DNA from: Cellulomonas sp. NTE-D12
GTDB taxonomy: Bacteria > Actinomycetota > Actinomycetes > Actinomycetales > Cellulomonadaceae
Assembly (NCBI RefSeq): GCF_027923705.1
Contig: NZ_AP026442.1
Location: forward strand, 806,001 to 870,000
Reading direction: 5' to 3'
Length of the DNA stretch: 64,000 nt
Both the position numbers and the translations under genes were made by a program. Below the pieces are notes generated by a model, which was given only the letters and a program-made list of their open reading frames with translations, was not told where the DNA came from and did not search any database. Every line of letters begins with the position of its first letter. The first letter of the stretch is position 1. Of this stretch, positions 26,932-35,004 are shown piece after piece.

Positions 26932-28263
26932 TCAGCCGCGCCGGTCCCGGCGTCGGCGGTCCCACGCCTCACGCAACGGCGGCACCACGACGCCGCGAGC
27001 CGCCATCTCGGCGCGCGTGCGCGTGCGGGTGACCAGGACGCCGGCCAGCGAGACCGCCCACGGCACGGCGACGAGCGCGAGGCCGGCGCGGTAGTCGCCG
27101 AGGGTGTAGTGGCCGCCGGGGTTGCGGGCGTCGAGCACGATGCCGACGCCGAGCATCACCAGCACGCCGGCGATGAAGCCGCCCGCGTTGGCCAGGCCCT
27201 GCGCGCTGCCGAGCCGCTCCGGCGGGTTGGAGGTGGCGGCGAAGTCCAGGCCGATCACCGACGCGGGGCCGCCCAGCGAGATCAGGACGACGAAGGCCAC
27301 CAGCACGGCGAACGGCCGCGGCGTGCTGGGCACCAGCACCAGCAGCCAGCCCGCGGCGACGCCACCCGCCACCACGAGCACGGCCCACGAGCGCCGCAGG
27401 GGGTGCCGTGCGGTGAACTCGCCGATCAGCGGCCCGGCGACGATGGCGACCAGCACGTTCAGCGCCAGCATCGAGCTCGCCTTGGTCGGGCTCAGCCCCT
27501 GTCCCTGCACCAGGAAGGGGTAGCCCCACATCAGGCCGAACACGTTGATGCTGAAACCGCCGAGCATGTGCGACCAGAAGCCGAGCCAGGTGCCGTGGGC
27601 GCGCAGCGTCGGCACCAACCCGGCCGCGGTCCCGGACCGGGACATCGGCGCGGACGTGCCGGCCGGCCGGTCCCGGACGCCGAGCACCGCTGCGACGACG
27701 CCGAGCCCGCCGAGGCCGGCGAGCGCGCCGAACGCCGGCTCCCACCCGTACCGGTGCAGCAGGAACGCGAAGGGGATGGCGGAGACGATCTGACCGAGCT
27801 GGCCGGCGATGCCGGTCAGCTGGGTGAGCAGCGGCACGAGCCGCCGGGGGAACCACGCGGCGACCAGCCGGACGGCCGAGACGAAGATCATCGAGTCGCC
27901 CGCACCGATCAGCACCCGGGCCGCCAGCGCGGTGGGCACCCCGTGGCTCAGCGTCATGCCGAGCTGGCCCACCGCCATGGTCACCGAACCGGTGGTGAGC
28001 AGCGCGCGGGGTCCGAACCGGTCGAGCGCGATGCCGACCGGCACCTGCGCGGCCGCGTAGACGCTGAGCTGGATCACCACGAACAGCGACAGCACCGTGG
28101 CGGCCACCCCGAACCGGCTCTGCGCCGCCAGCCCCGCGACACCGAACGACGAGCGGTGCGCCACGGCCACCACGTAGACCAGCAGACCGGCCGACCAGAC
28201 GAGCCACGCGCGGCCCCTGCCGACGGTGGACCTGGCACCTGCAGCTGGTACGGACCCGGCCAC
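26932..28263 (-). CDS. MFS transporter
   Basis: 443 residues, 12 membrane segments in two halves. First half carries QVPVGIALDRFGPRALLTTG, the cytoplasmic loop 2-3 motif (DRxGxR-like) of the major facilitator superfamily, and VLIGAGDSMIFVSAVRLVAAWFP. Second half has LGGFSINVFGLMWGYPFLVQGQGLSP and PERLGSAQGLANAGGFIAG, resembling hexuronate/glycerol-3-phosphate-type anion symporters. Substrate unassigned. GTG 28263 is in frame and follows a GAGGG element; longer upstream reading is Arg/Gly-rich and untypical. Convergent with the YhgE gene. Confidence 0.85.
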   Translation of the reverse strand: MAGSVPAAGARSTVGRGRAWLVWSAGLLVYVVAVAHRSSFGVAGLAAQSRFGVAATVLSLFVVIQLSVYAAAQVPVGIALDRFGPRALLTTGSVTMAVGQLGMTLSHGVPTALAARVLIGAGDSMIFVSAVRLVAAWFPRRLVPLLTQLTGIAGQLGQIVSAIPFAFLLHRYGWEPAFGALAGLGGLGVVAAVLGVRDRPAGTSAPMSRSGTAAGLVPTLRAHGTWLGFWSHMLGGFSINVFGLMWGYPFLVQGQGLSPTKASSMLALNVLVAIVAGPLIGEFTARHPLRRSWAVLVVAGGVAAGWLLVLVPSTPRPFAVLVAFVVLISLGGPASVIGLDFAATSNPPERLGSAQGLANAGGFIAGVLVMLGVGIVLDARNPGGHYTLGDYRAGLALVAVPWAVSLAGVLVTRTRTRAEMAARGVVVPPLREAWDRRRRDRRG

Positions 28264-28410
28264 GACCCACCCTCGTCTCGGAACGCGCCATGGTACCCAG
28301 CGGCCGGCGTCGTCCCCGGGGGAGGGCGTGCAACCGAACGATTCGGATGCATGGATCTCACCCGCACTGGACATTTGACCAACTGGCGCCCCGGGGCGCA
28401 CACTCGTCCC

Positions 28411-28505
28411 TGACGGTGCGCATCGCCTGCCCCCTGCGCGGTGCGCACCGTCTCTCACGTCCGAAGAGCGGGACGGGCCCGGCAGCCCGTCCCGCTCTTC
28501 GCGTC
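28411..28505 (+). ncRNA. Candidate small RNA or leader with two stem-loops
   Basis: Two consecutive perfect inverted repeats: ACGGTGCGCA (28413-28422) with TGCGCACCGT (28442-28451), whose loop holds a run of five C, then 17-base arms 28462-28478 and 28485-28501 with a six-base loop, a strong terminator shape. A TTGACC-N18-CACACT promoter starts 31 bases before. The two-hairpin, C-rich-loop form recalls the actinobacterial 6C RNA, but only one C-run loop is present, so this is not a family assignment. Confidence 0.4.
28462..28501 (+). terminator. Strong stem-loop with no gene ending at it
   Basis: 17-base perfect arms and a six-base loop. Both flanking genes start, not end, in this region, so it would terminate either an unannotated RNA or a leader transcript of the gene at 28604. 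Confidence 0.55.
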
Positions 28506-28591
28506 TCCGGGCCCTGGACCCGCGCAGTCTCACCCGTTCCGGCGCCCGCACGCGGTCGGCGTGCCACCGCAGCGGGCCGCAGGCGCCGGGC

Positions 28592-28597
28592 TACCGT
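28592..28597 (+). promoter_or_regulatory. Leaderless -10 TACCGT for helicase-like gene
   Basis: TACCGT ends six bases before GTG 28604 with no ribosome site between, downstream of the candidate RNA terminator. Confidence 0.5.
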
Positions 28598-28603
28598 GCC
28601 AGC

Positions 28604-31600
28604 GTGACCGTTCCCGCGCGCACCCCCGGCACGGGCGCCGTTCCCGTCACCGGGCGGCCCGACGCAACCGACGGCTCCGCGGAGCCCTCGGTGGCCCTGG
28701 TCGCACCCCCGTCGCCCACCGAGCTGGTCGAGGGTGCCGTCGCGACGTGGCGCGCGGCGCTGGTGGACTCCGCAGGCGGCTCGACCCTGGTGGACGTCGA
28801 GGAGCTGGGCGACGCGGCTCTGGACCTGTCCGCCGCGCACCCCTCCGGGATGGCTCAGCTGTTCGCCGGACGCTCGACGCGGCTGTCCAACCTGGTGCGC
28901 GAGGGTGCCGCCCTGGCCGTCGCACGCCGTCGCGCCCGGGCGGTCAGCGCCCGCGCCTCCGTCTACGGCCAGCACTACGGCATCGCCGCGACGTCGCTGG
29001 CCATCGGCATCGCCACCTGGACCGAGCGCTCGGCACGTGACGTCGCGAACGACGACGTGGCCGCCCTGGCGGCCGTCACCCGCCGCATCCCGATCGCCGA
29101 GCGCACCGGCGGAGCCCGGCCGTCGACGGCCGAGCCGGCCGACGCGGCGACCACCGAACCGCCGCGGCCCCGCGTGGTGCGCGCGCCCGTGCTGCTCCGG
29201 CCGGTGACGCTGACCGCCCGCGGCGCGGGGGAGGCGGACTACGAGCTCACCCTCGAGCCGACGGTCGACGTCAACCCGGTGCTGGCCCGGGCGCTGCGAG
29301 CCCGCGGTGCCCTGCTCGACCCGGGCGCCGTCGCACGCGGCACCTTCGCCAACGGCGGCTTCGACCCCCGTGGCGCCCTGCACCGGCTGACGTCCCTCGG
29401 CGAGGCGGTGCTCGAGGGGTTCACGCTGACCGAGCGTGTGGTGGTCGGCACGTTCGTGCACCCCGGTCAGGTGCTGGTCGACGACCTCGACGCGCTGGCC
29501 GGCACCCTCGACCGGCACGAGCTGGTGGCGGCGCTCGCGGGGGTGGACGAGGACACGGCTCGGCTGCAGCGGCCGTTGCCGGCGCAGGTGCCGGGGGACC
29601 GGGACCCGCAGCTGGACCGCGGCGTCGGCGACCTCGACCCCGACCAGCAGCACGTGCTCGACGTCGTGGCCACCGGCGCCCACCTCTTCGTCGACGCCCC
29701 TGCGGGGGCCGACGTCACCGGCACGGTCGCGGCGCTCGTCGCCGACGCGGCTGCCACCGGCCGCAGCGTGCTGTACGTGCCCGGCCACCGCCGCGCGGCC
29801 GCTGCCCTGGGCCAGCGGCTGGCCGAGGTCGGTGCCGGCGACCTGCTGCTCGACGTGGCACCCGAGGCCGGCTGGCGCACCTCCGTCGCCCACCGGCTGC
29901 TGGCCGCCATGACGCTCGAGCCGCCGGCCGTCGACGGTGCCGCGGCACGGGAGCTGTCCGACGCCCTCGTGGAGCACCGGGAAGCGCTGCGCGGGTACGT
30001 CCGCGGTCTGCACGCGCCCCGCCAGCCGTGGGGCGTCTCCGCGTACGACGCGCTGCAGCACCTCGCTCGGCTGACCTCCAGCCGTCCGGCTCCGCGCACC
30101 ACCGTCCGCCTGGCCCCCGAGGTCGCGCGCCTCCTGGACGCCGACGCCCGGGCGGCGAGCGGCACCGCGCTGGCGCGGGCCGCCGAGCTCGGGGCGTTCA
30201 CGCTCCGACCCGGCGACACCCCCTGGTTCGGCGCCGACGTGCGCACCCCCGCCGATGCGCAGGTGGTGCTGCACCGTCTGGACCGGCTGCTGGACGGCAC
30301 GTTGCCAGGAGTGCTGGAGCGCGCGGGGCAGGTGGCGGCCGAGACCGGGCTGACCCCGCCGGCCACCCTGGGCGCGTGGGGTGAGCAGCTGCGGATGCTC
30401 GACGAGGTCCGTGCCGCGCTCGACGTGTTCCAGCCGCTCGTCTTCGAGCGCACCGCTGCGGACCTGGTCGCCGCGACCGCCACCAAGCAGTGGCGCGAGG
30501 AGCGCGGCATCGAGATGGGCTACTGGCTGCGCCGTCGCCTGCGCAAGCAGGCCAAGGACATGCTGCGGCCCGGGCGGCCGGTCGCGGACCTGCACGCCGA
30601 GCTGATCGCCGTGCAGCGCCGCCGCGAGCTGTGGCAGACGCACTGCCCCGCCGGTGGGTGGCCGCGGCTGCCCGACGGTCTGGAGCTGGTCGAGGAGGAG
30701 TACGCCGCGGTCCGGGCCGACCTGGACGCGCTCGAGCGGGTGCTGGCCGGGACACCGGCCGGCGGGGGACTGCTCGACCTGCCCATCTCCGCCCTGGTGG
30801 AGCGGCTCGGCCGGTTGCGTGCCACCTCGGACGCGCTCGACAGCCTGCCCGAGCGGACGTCGCTGATCGCCGGCCTGCGCGGCGCCGGCCTCGGCGAGCT
30901 GGTGGACGACCTCTCCGCGCGTCGCGTCAGCGCGGACCTCGCGCCGACCGAGCTGGACCTGGCGTGGTGGAGCACCGTCTTCGAGCAGATCCTGGCGGCA
31001 GACCCGGCACTGGCCGGCTACGACGGCGCCACCCTCGGTGCGCTGTCCGCCCGGTACGCCGAGCTGGACCGCGCCCACGTCGCCGCTCTCGCGGCACCCG
31101 TCCGGGCGGCCGTCGTCGGCCAGATGAGCGCGGCGCTGCGCAGCTACCGCGACCAGGCCGAGGCGCTGTTCGGCGAGCTGGTCGAGGACCGGCTGACCTC
31201 GCTGCGCGACGCCGTGGTGCGGTTCCCTGACGTCGCCCGGCGGCTGCGGCCGGTGCTGGCCGCGAGCCCCATGCTGGTGCCGCAGGTGCTGCCGCCGACC
31301 CGCACCGTCGACCTGGTGGTGCTGGACGCCGTCGGGCACCTGCCGGTCGAGGCGACTCTCGCCGCGATCGGGCGCGGGCGTCAGGTGGTCGTCGTCGGCG
31401 ACGCGCGGTGCGCCTCCGGGAGCGCCCTGCGCGAGCTGTCGCGCGTGCTGCCGTCCGTCGCCCTGCGCGCCGACGCCAGTCGTCGCGACCCCTGGCTCAC
31501 CGCCTTCCTGGCGGGCCACGGCTACGCCGGCGTGCTGAGCCCGACGCCGCTGCCGGACGCGACGCCCCTGGTCGGCCTGCACCTCGTGGATGGCACGGCT

Positions 31601-33187
31601 CTGCCGGACGTCGAGTCGGGCATCGTCGACTCCACGCCGGAGGAGGTGCAGGCCGTCGTCGAGCTGGTGGTCGAGCACGCGCTGAGCCGGCCGGAGGAGT
31701 CGCTCGCGGTGGTCACCGTGACGCCGCGGCATGCGGACGCCATCCGCGAGGTGGTGATGTCCGAGGCGCGCGACAACCCGGCGCTGGCGGCGTTCTTCGG
31801 ATCGGGCCGCCCGGAGCCCTTCGTGGTGGTGGACCTGGTGAACGTGGCCGGCCTTCGCCGTGAGGCCGTGATCCTGTCCGTCGGGCTGGGCCGCACCCCG
31901 CACCGGCGGGTGCTGCACTCGTTCGGCGCCGTCAGCGCTCCGGGCGGTGACGGGCTGCTGCTCGACGCCCTCGGCTCGGGGCGGCACCGGCTCACCGTCG
32001 TGTCCTGCTTCGCCGCCGCCGACCTCGACCCCGAGCGGGTCCGGGGTGCCGGACCGCACCTGCTCGCCGACCTGCTGGCGTTCGCGGACGCGCGCGGTCG
32101 GCGGGAGGCGGACCCGCTGGTGCCGTTCGGCGGCGCGCGGGTCGGGGACGACGAGGGCGCGGCGGTCGTGGCCGCCGACGAGGAGCACGGCAGCTCCGAC
32201 GACGGTGGACCGACCGGCTCCGAGCCCGGAGCGGTCGGTGCCGAGAAGGGCGGTGCCGCAGACGAGCCGTCCGGCGACGCCGACCGGCTGGTGCTGGACC
32301 TGGCCGAGCGGCTGTGGCGGCACGGCCTGGTGGTCGAGGTCGACCACGGGCTGCCCGGCGGCGTCCGGCTGCCCCTGGCCGTCGGCCACCCGGCCGTGCC
32401 GGACCGGCTGCTGGTCGCCGTGCTGACGGACGACGAGGCCTACGTCGACGAGCCGAGCGTGCGGGTCCGTGACCGGCTGGTGCCCGAGCGGCTCGAACGC
32501 CTCGGCTGGTCGGTGCTGCGGGTGTGGTCCGCGGCCGCCTTCCTCGACCCGCAGGCCGAGGTGGACCGGATCCGTCGCGCCGTCCACGCCGCGCTGCCGG
32601 TCCCGGAGCAGCTGCCCACGTCCCCGCGGGTCGTGCCGGCCGTGCGTGACCAGGACGACGAGCCCGCGGAGCTGGCACCTGCGCCCACCGCGCCCGTCCC
32701 GGCGCCCGCGACGGGCGTCGACGACGCGGACCAGGGCGAGCCCGCAGCGCCCGTGACCGGCAGGGACGATGCAGCGGACCAGGCGCCGGCAGCGCACGAG
32801 GCTCCGGAGGAGGCTTCTGCGTCGGCCACGGCCGAACGGACTCCGGCCATCGAGCTTCCCCAGCCGTTCAGCCCGGACGGCACCGCACCGCGCACGGCGC
32901 CCGTCCGGGTCAGGACCGGTGTGCTGCACGCCGTGCCGGCAGCCACTCCGGTGCAGCTGGCGCTTGCCGTACCGAGCCGGCCTCGGCCGGACATCCGGCG
33001 CGGGCTGCCGATCGGCGCCTACAGCGACGACGAGCTGGACGAGCTGGTCGACTGGCTGCGCTCCGACGGCCAGGAGCGGAGCCGTGACGAGCTCGGTGAC
33101 GCCCTGCGGGCCGAGCTGGGCATCACCCGACGAAACCACCGGATCGACACGGCGGTCCGCGCCGCGGTGACCCGCGCTCTGAGCTGA
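28604..33187 (+). CDS. Giant DUF4011-SF1 helicase-Vsr-like protein, motifs eroded
   Basis: 1527 residues. Order follows the DUF4011/superfamily-1 helicase/Vsr-like nuclease/DUF3320 architecture (Hhe-type): DUF4011-like region about 35-140 (HPSGMAQLFAGRSTRLSNLVRE); helicase core about 345-1190; nuclease-like domain about 1225-1335; C-terminal DUF3320-like helix-turn-helix about 1469-1527. The Walker A position near 364-376 reads FVDAPAGADVTGT instead of GPPGTGKSQT; motif II near 903 reads VVLDAVGHL instead of DEASQ; the QLPP motif is gone; the nuclease reads LPLAV and WSAAAFLD where active relatives have IDLAV and WSTDWF. Frame fully open, so probably a conserved pseudoenzyme. Leaderless start. 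Confidence 0.82.
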   Translation: MTVPARTPGTGAVPVTGRPDATDGSAEPSVALVAPPSPTELVEGAVATWRAALVDSAGGSTLVDVEELGDAALDLSAAHPSGMAQLFAGRSTRLSNLVREGAALAVARRRARAVSARASVYGQHYGIAATSLAIGIATWTERSARDVANDDVAALAAVTRRIPIAERTGGARPSTAEPADAATTEPPRPRVVRAPVLLRPVTLTARGAGEADYELTLEPTVDVNPVLARALRARGALLDPGAVARGTFANGGFDPRGALHRLTSLGEAVLEGFTLTERVVVGTFVHPGQVLVDDLDALAGTLDRHELVAALAGVDEDTARLQRPLPAQVPGDRDPQLDRGVGDLDPDQQHVLDVVATGAHLFVDAPAGADVTGTVAALVADAAATGRSVLYVPGHRRAAAALGQRLAEVGAGDLLLDVAPEAGWRTSVAHRLLAAMTLEPPAVDGAAARELSDALVEHREALRGYVRGLHAPRQPWGVSAYDALQHLARLTSSRPAPRTTVRLAPEVARLLDADARAASGTALARAAELGAFTLRPGDTPWFGADVRTPADAQVVLHRLDRLLDGTLPGVLERAGQVAAETGLTPPATLGAWGEQLRMLDEVRAALDVFQPLVFERTAADLVAATATKQWREERGIEMGYWLRRRLRKQAKDMLRPGRPVADLHAELIAVQRRRELWQTHCPAGGWPRLPDGLELVEEEYAAVRADLDALERVLAGTPAGGGLLDLPISALVERLGRLRATSDALDSLPERTSLIAGLRGAGLGELVDDLSARRVSADLAPTELDLAWWSTVFEQILAADPALAGYDGATLGALSARYAELDRAHVAALAAPVRAAVVGQMSAALRSYRDQAEALFGELVEDRLTSLRDAVVRFPDVARRLRPVLAASPMLVPQVLPPTRTVDLVVLDAVGHLPVEATLAAIGRGRQVVVVGDARCASGSALRELSRVLPSVALRADASRRDPWLTAFLAGHGYAGVLSPTPLPDATPLVGLHLVDGTALPDVESGIVDSTPEEVQAVVELVVEHALSRPEESLAVVTVTPRHADAIREVVMSEARDNPALAAFFGSGRPEPFVVVDLVNVAGLRREAVILSVGLGRTPHRRVLHSFGAVSAPGGDGLLLDALGSGRHRLTVVSCFAAADLDPERVRGAGPHLLADLLAFADARGRREADPLVPFGGARVGDDEGAAVVAADEEHGSSDDGGPTGSEPGAVGAEKGGAADEPSGDADRLVLDLAERLWRHGLVVEVDHGLPGGVRLPLAVGHPAVPDRLLVAVLTDDEAYVDEPSVRVRDRLVPERLERLGWSVLRVWSAAAFLDPQAEVDRIRRAVHAALPVPEQLPTSPRVVPAVRDQDDEPAELAPAPTAPVPAPATGVDDADQGEPAAPVTGRDDAADQAPAAHEAPEEASASATAERTPAIELPQPFSPDGTAPRTAPVRVRTGVLHAVPAATPVQLALAVPSRPRPDIRRGLPIGAYSDDELDELVDWLRSDGQERSRDELGDALRAELGITRRNHRIDTAVRAAVTRALS

Positions 33188-33227
33188 CGGTCACGGCCGC
33201 CGTCACGGCGGGTGGGATCATCGACGG

Positions 33228-33551
33228 GTGGAGCAGCGACGGCGGACGGGCGGCCGCCGTGCCGTGCGCCCCGCCGGGACCGTCGGAGGCGACGAGCGGT
33301 GGCTGAGGTCCACCGTCCCGGCGCCGGCGGTGACATCGTCGGGTGCCCCGCCGGACCGGTCCACGGCAGTCCCGTCCACGGCGGACCCGTCCACGGTGGA
33401 GATGGCCACGGCGGAGACGGCCACGGTGGAGGCGGCCGCGGAACCGGCCCTGCCGCGGAGGTCGCTCGACGACAGCGACCTCGGTTGGGGTGACCGCGCG
33501 GACGACTCCAACGACGAACGGTTGCAGCAGAACCGTCCTCCGCACTGGTAG
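33228..33551 (+). CDS. Small acidic protein with LGWG...PPHW tail
   Basis: 107 residues from GTG 33228, 40 bases after the helicase-like gene. Middle part is encoded by a minisatellite-like run of CACGGCGGA-type repeats (about 33360-33445), giving Thr/Ala/Ser/Val-rich low-complexity sequence. The C-terminal segment SLDDSDLGWGDRADDSNDERLQQNRPPHW is a tail I recall from many small actinobacterial proteins of unknown function, usually next to this class of genes. Start is tentative because the N-terminus is Arg-rich and lacks a ribosome site. Could be the last gene of the same transcript. Confidence 0.6.
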   Translation: MEQRRRTGGRRAVRPAGTVGGDERWLRSTVPAPAVTSSGAPPDRSTAVPSTADPSTVEMATAETATVEAAAEPALPRRSLDDSDLGWGDRADDSNDERLQQNRPPHW

Positions 33552-33565
33552 GCCGCGTCACCGCG

Positions 33566-34249
33566 TCACGGCACCACGACGGCTGACAGGTCGGCCGTCC
33601 CGGCCGCGCCGGCCAGTGCGGCCGCCTCCTCCGGCTGGACGGCGAGCATCAGCGGTACGGACGCCGACGCCTCACCCGAACCGCCGAGCAGCCCTGAGCC
33701 ACGGTCCTGAGCCGCCGGCGCAGGGAGGACGAGCGCGCCCCTCGCGACCGCGCTGCCCGGCCCGGCCTGCGCCGAGGCGGCCAGCACGTCGACCCGGTCG
33801 CCGGGCTGCAGCAGCGTCGCGACGGCACCGTCCGCAAGGCGGACGGCGGCGACCACGGTGCCCGGTGGACCGGTCAACCGGCCGCCGGTCAGCACCCCGG
33901 GGACCAGCGGCAGGCCGGCCGGCACCGGTACGGCCGTGCGCTGACCGACCACCGAGGCATGCCCGGCGGCCCGGGCACCCGCCACCGCGGTGTCCGGGGG
34001 GACCGCCGCAGTCCGCACGTCGGCATCCGTCAGGACGGTGCCGGCCGGTACGTCGTGCGCCGCGACCAGCACGTCGACGGTGGCCGGTGGCTCCGGGCGG
34101 AGCTGACCGACCGCCACCGCCGCCGCGAGACCGAGCGCCACCGCGGCGAACGGGACGCGCGCCCGCCACAGCAGGATGCGCAGGCGCCGCCGCCAGGGCG
34201 GCCGGCGGAAGGTCAGTGCGGGTGGCGGTGGCAGGACTCGACGGGGCAC
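33566..34249 (-). CDS. SAF-domain / CpaB-like membrane protein
   Basis: 227 residues. One transmembrane helix near 31-50 after a basic N-terminus, then a SAF domain (about 57-120) with VDVLVAAHDVPAGTVLTDADVRTAAVPPDTA and GVLTG, followed by VRLADGAVATLLQPGDRVDVLAA, the RcpC/CpaB-type second region. CpaB proteins help export Flp/Tad pili, but no other pilus gene is nearby, so the role is open. Start GTG 34249 follows a TAGCGT -10 by six bases on the minus strand (34256-34261), leaderless. Confidence 0.82.
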   Translation of the reverse strand: MPRRVLPPPPALTFRRPPWRRRLRILLWRARVPFAAVALGLAAAVAVGQLRPEPPATVDVLVAAHDVPAGTVLTDADVRTAAVPPDTAVAGARAAGHASVVGQRTAVPVPAGLPLVPGVLTGGRLTGPPGTVVAAVRLADGAVATLLQPGDRVDVLAASAQAGPGSAVARGALVLPAPAAQDRGSGLLGGSGEASASVPLMLAVQPEEAAALAGAAGTADLSAVVVP

Positions 34250-34255
34250 GCGGCG

Positions 34256-34261
34256 ACGCTA
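34256..34261 (-). promoter_or_regulatory. Leaderless -10 TAGCGT for SAF gene
   Basis: Reads TAGCGT on the minus strand, ending six bases before the GTG at 34249. Confidence 0.45.
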
Positions 34262-34464
34262 GGCGGAGCCGGTTGCGGTGCGGTGTGCAGGTGGCCGCCG
34301 TGCGACGGTGGCGGCCGCCAGGCGGGCTGTGGGTCGCTCGCTCCAGGTGCTCCGTGCTGGGCCGGCCGGGCGGTGGTCCGTCGGTCCGGCAGCGGTGCCG
34401 TCGGCCGGGACGTGGCGCCGCCGGTCAGGCCGCCGTCCCGCCGGTCAGGCCGTGCGGCCGAGGG

Positions 34465-34854
34465 TCACGCTGAGGCGGCCTTCGCCGTGCTGGACGTGCT
34501 GGACGTGCTGGACGGCGCGGGCGACGACGAGGCGCCGCCCGTCGAGCCACCGCTCGACGTCGTCGTTCCCGCCGAGGACGAGCCGCTGCCGGAGTCGGAA
34601 CCGGCCGACGCGGAGCTGCCACCGGCCGACGCCCCGGCGCTCACCGGCTCCTTCGTCGTGCGTCCGCCCTTGCCGCCCGTCCGCGCGTCGTTGCGGTAGA
34701 AGCCGGAGCCCTTGAACACCACGCCGACCGGCGAGAACACCTTGCGCAGCTTCCCGGAGCACTCGGGGCACACGGTGAGGGCCTCGTCGCTGAACGACTG
34801 GTGGATGTCGAAGGCGTGGCCGCAGGCGGTGCAGGTGTAGGCGTACGTGGGCAC
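34465..34854 (-). CDS. FmdB-type zinc-ribbon protein with Ser-rich disordered tail
   Basis: 129 residues. N-terminal FmdB zinc ribbon: MPTYAYTCTACGHAFD, then VCPECSGKLRKVF, four cysteines as two CxxC pairs, ending near VVFKGSGFYRND. The last 70 residues are Ser/Gly/Thr/Ala-rich and disordered. This domain layout matches Mycobacterium tuberculosis Rv0991c, described as a redox-regulated chaperone, whose position beside 5-formyl-THF cyclo-ligase and moeA1 is also shared. A CIRCE element (34932-34958) lies upstream, fitting HrcA heat-shock control. GGGAG ribosome site nine bases before GTG 34854. Chaperone role is by analogy. Confidence 0.85.
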   Translation of the reverse strand: MPTYAYTCTACGHAFDIHQSFSDEALTVCPECSGKLRKVFSPVGVVFKGSGFYRNDARTGGKGGRTTKEPVSAGASAGGSSASAGSDSGSGSSSAGTTTSSGGSTGGASSSPAPSSTSSTSSTAKAASA

Positions 34855-34890
34855 TGGCTCGTCTCCCGGGGTCGAGGTCCCGATGGGAAT

Positions 34891-34915
34891 GTGTCACCGA
34901 CGGTCTCGGTGACAC
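34891..34915 (-). promoter_or_regulatory. Stem-loop in 5' leader of FmdB-type gene
   Basis: Perfect 10-base arms GTGTCACCGA and TCGGTGACAC around five bases, between the CIRCE site and the start codon, so it would form in the leader mRNA about 37 bases before the GTG. Confidence 0.5.
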
Positions 34916-34931
34916 CCAGCAGAGCGCAGAT

Positions 34932-34958
34932 CTGGCACTCCGCATTCCCGAGTGCCAG
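34932..34958. promoter_or_regulatory. CIRCE element (HrcA operator)
   Basis: CTGGCACTC, nine bases, GAGTGCCAG: the CIRCE inverted repeat (consensus TTAGCACTC-N9-GAGTGCTAA) with exact spacing; the core GCACTC/GAGTGC is intact and symmetry extends one or two bases further. It sits about 80 bases before the FmdB-type gene on the minus strand and 47 bases before the penicillin acylase start on the plus strand. HrcA is not in the window. Confidence 0.85.
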
Positions 34959-34992
34959 ATTCTACCCCGGGTCGCCGAGCACGCCCGCGGGC

Positions 34993-34998
34993 TAACCT
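34993..34998 (+). promoter_or_regulatory. Leaderless -10 TAACCT for penicillin acylase
   Basis: TAACCT ends six bases before GTG 35005 with no ribosome site. Confidence 0.5.
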
Positions 34999-35004
34999 GC
35001 CCAC

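Larger units (their letters stand above)
28264..28603. other. 340-base divergent intergenic region with hairpins
   Basis: Lies between the starts of the MFS gene (minus) and the large helicase-like gene (plus). Contains TTGACC (28375-28380) and CACACT (28399-28404) as a possible forward promoter with 18-base spacing, an inverted repeat at 28413-28451, a terminator-like stem-loop at 28462-28501, and the leaderless -10 of the downstream gene at 28592. No coding sequence supported. Confidence 0.6.

Noticed and set aside
28411..28505. Assignment of the two-hairpin region to 6C RNA
   Set aside because: Only one loop has a C-run, of five rather than six, and the second stem is a terminator; similarity is suggestive only.
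28358..33139. A 1593-codon open frame antisense to the helicase-like gene
   Set aside because: It is a by-product of high-GC codon use on the plus-strand gene; its translation is Gln/His/Arg-rich without any recognisable domain.
33566..34249. Tad/Flp pilus cluster
   Set aside because: Only a CpaB/SAF-like gene is present; no CpaF, TadB/C or pilin gene in the window.
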